DNA of 19,940 bases, taken from Halobacteroidaceae bacterium. GTDB taxonomy: Bacteria > Bacillota > Halanaerobiia > B1SED10-174. The stretch spans positions 1 through 19,940 of the forward strand of contig PUKG01000156.1 in NCBI GenBank assembly GCA_003550445.1, written 5' to 3'. The notes under the pieces are model-generated. The model was not told the origin of the DNA, searched no databases, and saw only the letters and a list, made by a program, of their open reading frames with translations. Both the position numbers and the translations under genes were made by a program. This document shows, in pieces, positions 1-7,163 of this stretch (the first letter of the stretch is position 1; every line of letters starts with the position of its first letter).

Positions 1-674
1 TCAAATGTAATTTTCTCCATCTTTTGGGGCTTAAAAATTTTTTCTTCCATAAATTTGGCCAGACTCATTCCGCTGACCCTTTCAACTATGGTTCCTAAAA
101 GAGCATAGGCATCATTGGAATAACTAAATTGTTCTCCGGGAAGCCCAAGGGGTTCGGGTTGTTTTCTTTCCCAGAATTTCAGTAAATCATCACAGGTTTC
201 TATTGGAGGCTCTTCAGTCCACTTTTCCCATTTTCCCTCTTCTTTTAATTTTTCTGCCGTTGGATCTCCTTCGATACTCTTAACCATAGCATACATTAAA
301 GCAGGAGTTGGAGGAAGTCCAGCAGTATGGGTAAGAAAATGGTGAATATTTATTGCAGGAGTTATTTGCTCCCCCGCTTTAAATTCAGGCAAAAATTTTA
401 TTACCGGATCTCCCGTAGATAGCTTGCCTTCTTTTTCCAGGATCATAATTGCCAGGGCGGTAAAAGATTTGGTAATTGAAGCGATACCAAAGACAGTTTC
501 TGGACTCACTTTCTTTTTTTCTTCCCGATTTTCATAGCCAAATCCCCTGGCATAAATTACTTCCCCGTCCTGAGCCAGGCCAACAGACATTCCCGGGATT
601 TCAAACTCTTCCATAATTTTCCCTGCGAACTCTTCAAATTCATTTTCCCAATCATTTCTACGTGTTATCAACAA
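1..674 (-). CDS. Serine hydrolase, beta-lactamase family (partial, C-terminus cut by window edge)
   Basis: About 224 codons of a class C beta-lactamase/penicillin-binding-protein-like serine hydrolase. The S-x-x-K nucleophile motif is SITK (Ser66 from the chosen start), a family-typical HTAGL follows, and the Y-x-N motif appears as YSN. The third motif (K/H-x-G) would lie beyond the window edge. The start is a TTG at 672-674, six bases after AGGAGG (681-686); a second TTG at 669-671 is nine bases away. It overlaps the end of the dipeptide epimerase gene by 17 bases, so the two are probably co-translated. Families with this fold include D-aminopeptidases, esterases and AmpH-like murein enzymes. 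The epimerase neighbour suggests peptide or murein-peptide hydrolysis, but the substrate cannot be read from the sequence. No N-terminal signal peptide is visible, so it is probably cytoplasmic. Confidence 0.85.
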   Translation of the reverse strand, partial: MLITRRNDWENEFEEFAGKIMEEFEIPGMSVGLAQDGEVIYARGFGYENREEKKKVSPETVFGIASITKSFTALAIMILEKEGKLSTGDPVIKFLPEFKAGEQITPAINIHHFLTHTAGLPPTPALMYAMVKSIEGDPTAEKLKEEGKWEKWTEEPPIETCDDLLKFWERKQPEPLGLPGEQFSYSNDAYALLGTIVERVSGMSLAKFMEEKIFKPQKMEKITF

Positions 675-1752
675 ATTTTACCTCCTGTCTATTCAATTCT
701 ATACCCAAACCGGGTTTTTCAGGCAGGGTACAAAGGCCACCTTTTATTTCAATCCCTCCAATAATGGGATCAGAGCGCAAAAATCCGGGAGCATCAAGAT
801 CGGCCCTGGTAATATTAGGCGAACTTGCAACAAGATGAGCTGCCGCAGTTACCGATAACCTGCTTTCAATCATGCAACCCACCATACATTCAAGGCCGGC
901 AGTTGAGGCTATTGCATCAATTTTCCGGGCCGCAAGAAGACCTCCGGCCTTCATAAGTTTAATGTTAATTAAATCAGCGGCGCCTGCTTTTATTACTTCA
1001 AGAGCATCTTTGGGAGAAAAAACCGTTTCATCGGCCATTATTGGGACCTTAACCCGGTCCCGGATAAAAGCCATTCCATCCAGATTACCTTTTAGGATAG
1101 GTTCTTCAACTAACTCAACATCAAATTTTTCCATCTCCTGAATAGCAGCTACAGCTTCTTTAATACCCCAGCCCTGATTAGCATCAATTCGAATTAATGC
1201 CCTACCATTAACTGCCCTGGAGACAGCAGCAATTCTTTTTACATCTTCTTTTCCATCCTGTCCAACTTTAACCTTTAAGGCCGTGTATCCTTTTTCCAAA
1301 AGAGGCTCAACTTTTTCAGCCATTATATCCGGCTCATCAATACTAATTGTATAATCACTTTCAAAAGAGTTGGCATTACCTCCCCACAAAATGTAAAGAG
1401 GCATTCTGTAAATTTTCCCCAGCAAATCGAAAAGGGCCATTTCTACAGCAACCTTGGCCGCTGGATTTCCTTTTAGAACTTTATCCATTAAGGAAGAAAT
1501 CATCGAAATCTGGCGGGGATCCTTCCCCAGTAATAGTGGTCGTAGAAACTGAAGGATGCCCTGCAGGGTTGCCTCCTGAAAATCCCCCGTTACAATTGGC
1601 ATGGGAGCAGCTTCTCCAAAACCAACCAGTCCACTATCCGTTTCAATCTCAACAACCACATTTTTTGCCTCCGTCACCGTTCCCAGGGCAATAGTAAAAG
1701 GTTCTTTCAATTCAAGGTTTAGATACCCAGCCCTTACCTCTCTTATTTCCAA
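658..1752 (-). CDS. Dipeptide epimerase (L-Ala-D/L-Glu epimerase type, enolase superfamily)
   Basis: This 364-residue enzyme belongs to the muconate-lactonizing subgroup of the enolase superfamily. The K-x-K catalytic pair is in ALKVKVG (Lys160, Lys162). The metal ligands are Asp190 in RIDANQGW, Glu216 in ELVEEP and Asp241 in MADETVF. The opposite-face base is in INIKLMKAGG (Lys265/Lys268). The late DLDAP motif is typical of dipeptide epimerases rather than muconate or succinylbenzoate enzymes. Known members epimerise L-Ala-D-Glu from murein peptides or other dipeptides. The start is TTG at 1750-1752, eight bases after AGGAGG (1761-1766). The gene overlaps the following serine hydrolase, which suggests a two-gene murein-peptide unit. 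The family call is firm; the exact dipeptide is inferred. Confidence 0.9.
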   Translation of the reverse strand: MEIREVRAGYLNLELKEPFTIALGTVTEAKNVVVEIETDSGLVGFGEAAPMPIVTGDFQEATLQGILQFLRPLLLGKDPRQISMISSLMDKVLKGNPAAKVAVEMALFDLLGKIYRMPLYILWGGNANSFESDYTISIDEPDIMAEKVEPLLEKGYTALKVKVGQDGKEDVKRIAAVSRAVNGRALIRIDANQGWGIKEAVAAIQEMEKFDVELVEEPILKGNLDGMAFIRDRVKVPIMADETVFSPKDALEVIKAGAADLINIKLMKAGGLLAARKIDAIASTAGLECMVGCMIESRLSVTAAAHLVASSPNITRADLDAPGFLRSDPIIGGIEIKGGLCTLPEKPGLGIELNRQEVKFVDNT

Positions 1753-1818
1753 CTCAAAATCCTCCTAACTTTTTGATTTCAAAAAAATTCAAATATAATT
1801 AAACTTATTAAACAATTA

Positions 1819-1824
1819 ATTATA
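1819..1824 (-). promoter_or_regulatory. Possible -10 box upstream of the dipeptide epimerase
   Basis: An exact TATAAT hexamer reads on the minus strand in the AT-rich gap, about 65 bases before the epimerase start and just after the terminator of the XRE-cupin gene. No convincing TTGACA-like -35 sits 16-18 bases upstream, so this is only a candidate. Confidence 0.3.
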
Positions 1825-1847
1825 AACCCCTCTTTTTTCCTGCATCG

Positions 1848-1881
1848 AAAAAAAGAAAGCCCCTGCCCTAAAACAGGGGTT
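1848..1881 (-). terminator. Rho-independent terminator of the XRE-cupin gene
   Basis: On the minus strand CCCCTG pairs with CAGGGG (1874-1879 with 1860-1865) around an eight-base loop, followed by a T-rich run. It lies about ten bases past the stop codon of the XRE-cupin gene. Confidence 0.85.
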
Positions 1882-1890
1882 ATGGAAAAA

Positions 1891-2445
1891 TTAAAAGGAT
1901 GGTGGTGAAATAGCGAAAACAACAGTAACAATAATGTTATCAATATTTTCCCATTTATGAGGTTTCCCCGGCGGAATCCTTATGCTGTCACCGCTTTCTA
2001 ACTCAAATACCCCATCTTCCAGATAAATTTTCGCCTTACCTTCAAGAACAAGTGCAGCTTCTTCCCCTTCGTGACTCATTAGGCTTTCTGTTGTTTCTTC
2101 TCCGGGGTTTAACCTCAGCAGAACCATTTGAATTTTTCCGCTTAAATTTGGGGAAAGTGATTCATATACAAATCCATGATTGGAGGGCATCATTAATTTT
2201 TTTCGCTGATCAGCCCTAACCACAAGATTTTCAACATTATCTTCATCTTCAAAAAAATTAACCAGAGGAACATCAAGGGCTTTAGCAATAATTCGCAGAG
2301 AATTAATCGATGGGTTAGCATTTCCTCTTTCAATCTGGCTTAACATAGAAGAAGTTAGTTTCGTTTTTTTTGCAAGTTCTTTTATAGTATACCCCTTTTG
2401 CCTTCTGTATTGTAAAATTTTCGAACCAATATCTATCTTTGCCAT
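1891..2445 (-). CDS. XRE-family transcriptional regulator with C-terminal cupin domain
   Basis: This 184-residue protein has an N-terminal XRE/Cro helix-turn-helix (about residues 8-62, including TIKELAKKTKL and SSMLSQIERG) and a C-terminal cupin_2 barrel (about residues 105-178). Cupin motif 1 is near HEGEEAALVLEG and motif 2 is GDSIRIPPGKPHKW. Such regulators sense a small effector or metal through the cupin and control nearby metabolic genes; PuuR- and MtfA-like proteins share the layout. The ATG start follows AAGGAGGTAAGGA. It has its own terminator, so the epimerase gene beyond it is probably transcribed separately. The target genes and effector are not evident. The neighbouring epimerase/hydrolase pair is one possible target, and this is inference only. 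Confidence 0.9.
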   Translation of the reverse strand: MAKIDIGSKILQYRRQKGYTIKELAKKTKLTSSMLSQIERGNANPSINSLRIIAKALDVPLVNFFEDEDNVENLVVRADQRKKLMMPSNHGFVYESLSPNLSGKIQMVLLRLNPGEETTESLMSHEGEEAALVLEGKAKIYLEDGVFELESGDSIRIPPGKPHKWENIDNIIVTVVFAISPPSF

Positions 2446-2481
2446 TCCTTACCTCCTTCCCAAAAAATCAAATAATAGGGT

Positions 2482-2496
2482 ATTAAAACGCTTAAT
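2482..2496. promoter_or_regulatory. Small inverted repeat upstream of the XRE-cupin gene, possible operator
   Basis: ATTAA and TTAAT half-sites separated by five bases lie in the 56-base gap between the LapA-like gene and the XRE-cupin gene, about 40 bases before its ATG. The position would suit autoregulation by the XRE protein. The repeat is short and AT-rich and may be chance. Confidence 0.22.
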
Positions 2497-2501
2497 TCTT
2501 T

Positions 2502-2705
2502 TTATCTCCTGCGCCTTCTCCCTCTAATGTGCAGCCATATGTAACAGATCAAAAAACCAAGCAGAGCAGAAAGAAATAGCATTATTATCTGGGGAACTTC
2601 TACTTCCCAGAAAAGAAATTCTACATTTATTGGCTGAAAGTTCTGAACCAGAACTATAAAAAAAACGATTGCCAGAATAATAATTAAAACTCTCTTAAAA
2701 TCCAT
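2502..2705 (-). CDS. LapA-domain (DUF1049) small membrane protein
   Basis: A 67-residue protein with two hydrophobic segments (about residues 4-22 and 38-58), the linker QNFQPINVEFLFWEVEVP, and a basic tail of arginines. This is the layout of the lipopolysaccharide assembly protein A domain family, in which NxxxVxxxFxFW-type linkers are typical. In proteobacteria LapA helps regulate LPS synthesis, but Firmicutes carry members of unknown role. The ATG start follows AGGAGGGGGAGT. It sits between the OYE gene and the XRE regulator on the same strand, with small gaps on both sides. Confidence 0.8.
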   Translation of the reverse strand: MDFKRVLIIILAIVFFIVLVQNFQPINVEFLFWEVEVPQIIMLFLSALLGFLICYIWLHIRGRRRRR

Positions 2706-2726
2706 ACTCCCCCTCCTTTTCTTTTT

Positions 2727-3761
2727 TTACCTTATTTCCTCGGGGTAAGCCCGAGCATATGAACCAGGTATAATTCCAGGTACACCCAGTTCACAGGCCG
2801 CGTTTAAGACCCAGTTAGGATCCCGCAAAAGAGCCCTGCCTAAAGCAACAAGATCTGTCCGGCCATTTCCAACCCACTCCTCTGCCATCCCCGGATCTTT
2901 TAAAAGGCCACAGGCAATTACAGGAACGCCCAATTCTTCTTTAAATTTTTGCGCATAGGGAACCTGATATCCTGGCCAGACTCTAGGAGGGGAAGGTCCT
3001 GCCCCTCCAGAACTTACATCCAGAATATCAACTCCAGCTTCAACAAAAGCTTTAGCCGCATCCAACATATCCGAAAAGGAATATCCCCCTTTTATGTATT
3101 CCACAGCAGATATTCTAACCATCAATAGTATTTCGGAAGGTAAAATTTCTTTTATTTCTCTAATTATCTCAAGGGGAAAGCGAAGGCGATTTTCCAAACT
3201 TCCCCCATATTTGTCCCTTCGCTTATTGGAATAGGGTGAGAGAAACTGGTGGATTAAATAACCATGTGCCCCGTGTAATTCAATAATATCATACCCAGCA
3301 GCACAGGCCCTTTCTGCTCCTTTTTTAAAGGAATGGATTACATCCTTAATTTCCTTTTCTCCCATTTCTATAGGGTTGGGAAACTCATCCGAAAAAGCAA
3401 TTCCACTCGGGCCTATTATATCCCTTGTGCCAGGTCTGGCTTTTCTCCCCCCATGGCCCAGTTGTATGGCCACCTTGCTTCCAAAATTTTGGAGAAGAGT
3501 AACCATTTTCCCCAGAGGTTCAATGTGGGTATCATCCCAGATTCCAAGATCTTTTGGGCTCAATCTTCCCCTTTTTTCAACGGCAGTTGCTTCCTGAATA
3601 ATTAGGCCAACCTTCCCAATTGCCCGGGCCCCATAATGCGAGTAGTGCCAGGGGGTCGGAAAGCCCTCTTCTCCAGAACAGTACATACACATAGGAGCCA
3701 TAACAACCCTATTAGAAAGGTCAAGGCTTTTAAAGGAAAAAGAACTGAAAATTTCAGACAA
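2727..3761 (-). CDS. NADH:flavin oxidoreductase / Old Yellow Enzyme, YqjM-like
   Basis: This 344-residue FMN TIM-barrel enzyme is of the thermophilic-like OYE class. The N-terminal MAPMCMYCSG carries the class-typical Cys25 and Tyr27. WHYSHYGARA, QLGHGGRKA and the substrate-anchoring pair His163/His166 with Tyr168 (ELHGAHGYL) are all present, as are the late phosphate-binding motif ACGLL and LGRALLRDP. Members reduce activated alkenes such as enones, nitro compounds or N-ethylmaleimide with NAD(P)H. The start is TTG at 3759-3761, seven bases after AGGAGG (3769-3774); an ATG just upstream is out of frame. It follows the CsgG-like gene after 70 bases that hold no clear terminator, so read-through from that operon is possible. 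Confidence 0.92.
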   Translation of the reverse strand: MSEIFSSFSFKSLDLSNRVVMAPMCMYCSGEEGFPTPWHYSHYGARAIGKVGLIIQEATAVEKRGRLSPKDLGIWDDTHIEPLGKMVTLLQNFGSKVAIQLGHGGRKARPGTRDIIGPSGIAFSDEFPNPIEMGEKEIKDVIHSFKKGAERACAAGYDIIELHGAHGYLIHQFLSPYSNKRRDKYGGSLENRLRFPLEIIREIKEILPSEILLMVRISAVEYIKGGYSFSDMLDAAKAFVEAGVDILDVSSGGAGPSPPRVWPGYQVPYAQKFKEELGVPVIACGLLKDPGMAEEWVGNGRTDLVALGRALLRDPNWVLNAACELGVPGIIPGSYARAYPEEIR

Positions 3762-3831
3762 AACATTTCCTCCTCATTTATTTTCTTTCCCTTATTAAGT
3801 TTTTCTACTTTATTCCCAAATTCCCTCTATT

Positions 3832-5124
3832 TTAGAACCCTATTCCCACCGAAAATCGCACTCCAAAACCCGATGTCCTTAAATCAGGTCCGCAGGGAGA
3901 AATATAGTTATAATCTAAATCCTGCCATCTGTTTAAAGGAGTTGCAAACCTTCCTATCCCCTCAATTGAAATGGTCATTCCGTGTTCCTGGCGGAGATAA
4001 TATTTTATCCCGGGTAAAACTTCAATAAAAAGCCCCGCAGAGCTAAGAAATTCATCACAGGCTTGAACCAGGCCCATTGAAATCCCCGCTCTCCCACCAA
4101 TAGTTCCGTAAAGGCTCCCGGGATTTAAGGGGAATTCCCTGATATGTTCCCCTCCCACATCAAAAAGAAAAGCCCCACCGACTCCTGCAAAGCCAAATGA
4201 AATGTTGCTTGAGTGAGAAAAAGGAACCTCGCTCCCAACTTTTAAACCAAAAACATTAAGACGCCCTGTCCTTTCGTCAACGCTGATCCCCGTATTGCTA
4301 TACCAAAGGCTGAGAGTTAAGCGAGACCTGGAAACAATTTCTTCTAAAACGTTTTCCCTGGTTATATCTTTTTTTGCATAGATTGCCTGGCCCCTTGAAA
4401 TATCCCTGCCTACCTCGGTTACTTCCAGCAAGCCGATCTGCTCGTACCTTGCCTGGCCACTAAATTCATCCTCGACTCTTTCTAGTATTTTAAAGCGGTC
4501 TCCCTTCCGGACCCCTAAATCCCTGCCTCCAAAAAAGACAATATCTTCTCCATCCACTTCCTGGATAGCACTGGTTAGCAAAAATTCTTTTTTAATTTGA
4601 TTAACAAAGGAAGAAGAAAAGCAATTTCCCAGGGCCTGAAAAAGGGCACTTTCCCGATCCCCGTGGGAAGAAGAGCCCCGGCCGGAAATAAAAGACAATT
4701 CTCTCCCGGTAATAGAATCATAAATCCTGATTGTTACTTCTGCTTCAGCCCGGTATCTTCTTTGATTGGAATCCCAGTAAGCTTCAAGGTTTTCAATACT
4801 ACCGGCAAACAGGAGATCTACTCCTGTTATTTCACCAATCCTTTTAACTTCCTCTCTTTCCAACCTGGAATAATACCTGATTCTATACCTATCCAGGACC
4901 CTATCCATCTCCCTTGGGAGCATAACCTCAAAACGACCTATATCTATTAATATATCCAGGATTTTTTCCCTGGAAAAATCCAAGTATCGAGAGTGGTACC
5001 TTCCTTCGAACGCCAATACCCCGGCTTTTTGAGCAGAAACCTGGTTCTCAGGAATAATTTCAAAAACTATGAAAAGAAAACACAATACCAGAAAGAAAAC
5101 CCCTATCTTTGATTTAATGGCCAT
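3832..5124 (-). CDS. Exported CsgG-like protein with a C-terminal outer-membrane barrel-like region
   Basis: About 430 residues. The start chosen is ATG at 5122-5124 (MAIKSKIGVFF), because it begins a clear Sec signal peptide: a basic start, then GVFFLVLCFLFIVF, with likely cleavage after VSA. A longer reading frame upstream would bury that signal. No lipobox cysteine is visible. The mature N-terminus (AGVLAFEGR, LLFAGSIE, AEVTIRIYDSITGREL) resembles the CsgG / lipoprotein-biogenesis fold. A later segment (GGRDLGVRKGDRFKILE) resembles FlgT-type C-terminal domains. The last 150 residues alternate glycine and aromatic strands and end GVRFSVGIGF, a terminal-Phe beta signal. This implies an outer membrane. 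The gene overlaps the macro-domain gene by 11 bases. The function is unknown; the fold assignment is moderate. Confidence 0.65.
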   Translation of the reverse strand: MAIKSKIGVFFLVLCFLFIVFEIIPENQVSAQKAGVLAFEGRYHSRYLDFSREKILDILIDIGRFEVMLPREMDRVLDRYRIRYYSRLEREEVKRIGEITGVDLLFAGSIENLEAYWDSNQRRYRAEAEVTIRIYDSITGRELSFISGRGSSSHGDRESALFQALGNCFSSSFVNQIKKEFLLTSAIQEVDGEDIVFFGGRDLGVRKGDRFKILERVEDEFSGQARYEQIGLLEVTEVGRDISRGQAIYAKKDITRENVLEEIVSRSRLTLSLWYSNTGISVDERTGRLNVFGLKVGSEVPFSHSSNISFGFAGVGGAFLFDVGGEHIREFPLNPGSLYGTIGGRAGISMGLVQACDEFLSSAGLFIEVLPGIKYYLRQEHGMTISIEGIGRFATPLNRWQDLDYNYISPCGPDLRTSGFGVRFSVGIGF

Positions 5125-5647
5125 CTTTTTTTCCCTCACCTTTTTTTGTTTTTCTATATCCTTTCCACATCTGCCAGACTGCTTCTTCATAACCCAAGCC
5201 TCCAACCCCTGTTCCAAGGCCGGGTATAGCAAGTTTTTTTATTTTCCCCTCAGCCCTTGCGGCTTCCAAAATAGCCTGCATGGCTTTCTCAACATTATCT
5301 GTTCGAGAAATTTCCCCCGGGAAGATCATAGTTGGGGCGGAAATAAACCAGGGAATTTGGGGATCATCTGTTGGTAAAGTAATAGCAGTTCCTATTGGAA
5401 GATGCCCCCCAAAACAATCTTCGATTTTTTTCTTCAACCTTTTCTCAATTCTGATCCCAAATCTTTCTCGAACCGCTAAATCAAGACCCCCACCCATATC
5501 CCCTTTTGAATTCCCAGGACTTGCAATGGCATCACAGGTAAGGTTACAGATATCTCCCTTAATTATTTCAAATCCTTTTTCCGCTCCGAACCTTTTCCTG
5601 AACTCATCTCCAAGTTTTTCATCTCTATAAACCAGAAGAATTTTCAT
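5114..5647 (-). CDS. Macro-domain (ADP-ribose-binding) protein
   Basis: A 177-residue single macro domain. Visible landmarks are IIKGDI (Asp32, which contacts adenine in the family), DAIASPGNSKGDMGGGLD (residues 39-56, the N-x-x-x-x-x-GGG-type loop) and the phosphate-binding loop IPGLGTGVGGL (141-151). Macro domains bind or hydrolyse ADP-ribose, O-acetyl-ADP-ribose or ADP-ribosyl groups. The SPGNS variant of the first loop resembles the subgroup seen in some stand-alone bacterial and phage proteins. The start ATG directly abuts the stop of the HD gene (TAAATG) with little SD of its own, which suggests translational coupling. A lysine/glycine-rich tail follows the domain. Confidence 0.88.
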   Translation of the reverse strand: MKILLVYRDEKLGDEFRKRFGAEKGFEIIKGDICNLTCDAIASPGNSKGDMGGGLDLAVRERFGIRIEKRLKKKIEDCFGGHLPIGTAITLPTDDPQIPWFISAPTMIFPGEISRTDNVEKAMQAILEAARAEGKIKKLAIPGLGTGVGGLGYEEAVWQMWKGYRKTKKGEGKKDGH

Positions 5648-6835
5648 TTAAAAATCCGCAAAAATCTCACCAAAATTTATACCCGCGATCTTTTTTCCAG
5701 AATAATTCTTTTTTATAGAAAGGGCTGCTTCTTGAAATTCGGGGCTTACCCCTCCATTATCCATGGCAACTCTGGCTTCGATAAAAGCTGCAAGTCGGTC
5801 GATTGCCCTAATAAGCTCTCCATCCCGCGGGTTAAAAACATCCTCATTATACTTTTGGCTGATTTCCCAGGCTGATTTAACTTCCTTTTGCTTTCCTTCA
5901 AAAAAGATTATGTTGGAAAATTCATCCTGGGTAAACATTTTTACTTCTGGAATAAGTTCATCGGGTAATAAAGGATAAACATCTCTTTCCATCTGTTCAA
6001 CTTCAATCTCCTTAATCAGCTCATCTAAACCTTCAATGGATTTTTTTATCGGGGAAATAATATCCCTTGTTAAAACCTCGGGGAGGTCATGAAAGAGCCC
6101 GGTGAAAAAATTGTTGTAACGACGGCGGGGGCATCCCCCAATTTCCATAGTTAATAGGTAAGCTAAAATTGCAACAAACAGGGAATGGCCAAGGACTGAT
6201 GTTTTTGGAACCCGGTGCAGGTGGGACCAGCGCGCCTGGAATCGTAAATGCCCGCCTAGATCAATAAAGGAGCGAAATGATTGATTCTCCTCAAGTGCAA
6301 TCATCCCTGGAAGGTCATTATATTTCTCCAGGCGTTCTCGGAAACTTTCTTTTATCTCTTCCATTTCAAAACCCTGAGGATTAAGGTTTTCAATTAAGGA
6401 AAATTCCCAGCGAGAGGCATAGTTGTGGGCAGCCTCCAGAACTTTTTTGGTGGAATCGTTCTCAGGTTTAAAAAGGTAATCTTTAAAGCGAGAAAAGAAT
6501 CCTTTCCCAAGGGGAGTAAGGTAAGTCTCCATCTCTTTTATTACAAATTCATTCAACCTTAAATATTTATCTCGATCCCCTTTTATTTTATAAAATACCG
6601 GGGGTTTAATATCGGTAATAACAAGTCTTTGTAAAAGATCAAAAATCCCTCCCTCGATTAATCCCATCCAATTAAAATCCGGTTCCTTACTGGAAAACTG
6701 GCCAAGAAAATAAGCAACAATCATTTTATGGGCTTGTTTGTCCAGTTCAATTAATTCCATAGGCCGGAGTTTATCATTCCACCTTTGCATATAAGCGCCA
6801 TCAAATATTTTTAAAATCAAGCTTTTTCTTAACAT
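5648..6835 (-). CDS. HD-domain phosphohydrolase (YfbR-like)
   Basis: A 395-residue protein. The C-terminal half has HD-domain metal ligands: His217 in VLGHSLF, His249-Asp250 in GLFHDLPEV with Glu253, and Asp346 in RAIDRLAAFIEA. The spacing and the last motif recall the YfbR 5'-deoxynucleotidase branch, which cleaves nucleoside 5'-monophosphates. The first 190 residues have no motif I recognise. The ATG start has only a weak upstream purine run. It stands between the coiled-coil protein (25-base gap) and the macro-domain gene (adjacent), so all three appear to be co-transcribed. The substrate is unproven; a nucleotide or ADP-ribose-related phosphate would suit the neighbour. Confidence 0.85.
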   Translation of the reverse strand: MLRKSLILKIFDGAYMQRWNDKLRPMELIELDKQAHKMIVAYFLGQFSSKEPDFNWMGLIEGGIFDLLQRLVITDIKPPVFYKIKGDRDKYLRLNEFVIKEMETYLTPLGKGFFSRFKDYLFKPENDSTKKVLEAAHNYASRWEFSLIENLNPQGFEMEEIKESFRERLEKYNDLPGMIALEENQSFRSFIDLGGHLRFQARWSHLHRVPKTSVLGHSLFVAILAYLLTMEIGGCPRRRYNNFFTGLFHDLPEVLTRDIISPIKKSIEGLDELIKEIEVEQMERDVYPLLPDELIPEVKMFTQDEFSNIIFFEGKQKEVKSAWEISQKYNEDVFNPRDGELIRAIDRLAAFIEARVAMDNGGVSPEFQEAALSIKKNYSGKKIAGINFGEIFADF

Positions 6836-6860
6836 TCAATACCGACCCTTTCCATGGATT

Positions 6861-7163
6861 CTAAAAATTAAAAAAAAGAAAAAACAAAAGCAAAACTTGA
6901 ATTAGCAGGATTAATTCCCACTTTTTTTGTAAGCCCCGGGTTTTCTTTTCCTGTATATTCAAATTTTTTTCTATAAAAACTATTCTCTCCAATATATCTA
7001 TATTATTCCCCTTCTTAGTTTTTGATACCTGCTCAAGATCCATTTGAAAATGGTTAATTAATTTTTCCATTTCCGTTATTTTCCTATCCCAGGTTCTCGT
7101 TTTTTCCCTTAAATCATTAAGTGTCAATCTAAATTCTTCCTGTAAATCCTCAAGTTCATCCAC
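6861..7163 (-). CDS. Small coiled-coil protein with C-terminal membrane anchor
   Basis: 100 residues of unknown family. Residues 1-80 are highly charged and heptad-like (LEDLQEEFRLTLNDLREK and similar), predicting a long helix or coiled coil. Residues 81-100 are a hydrophobic stretch ending in FLFFNF, so it looks tail-anchored with the coil in the cytoplasm. The start is GTG at 7161-7163 after AGGAGGAAATAATC, overlapping the RecQ-like helicase stop by eight bases. The overlap implies co-translation with the helicase and a possible physical partnership. No function can be given. Confidence 0.7.
   Translation of the reverse strand: MDELEDLQEEFRLTLNDLREKTRTWDRKITEMEKLINHFQMDLEQVSKTKKGNNIDILERIVFIEKNLNIQEKKTRGLQKKWELILLIQVLLLFFLFFNF

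Noticed and set aside
872..1694. Plus-strand open frames across the epimerase, and similar antisense frames over the copper ATPase, OYE and acc genes
   Set aside because: They lie opposite clearly conserved genes, lack SDs, and encode low-complexity sequences with no recognisable domain.
3762..3831. Possible terminator between the CsgG-like gene and the OYE gene
   Set aside because: The gap is T- and C-rich but contains no stable GC hairpin.
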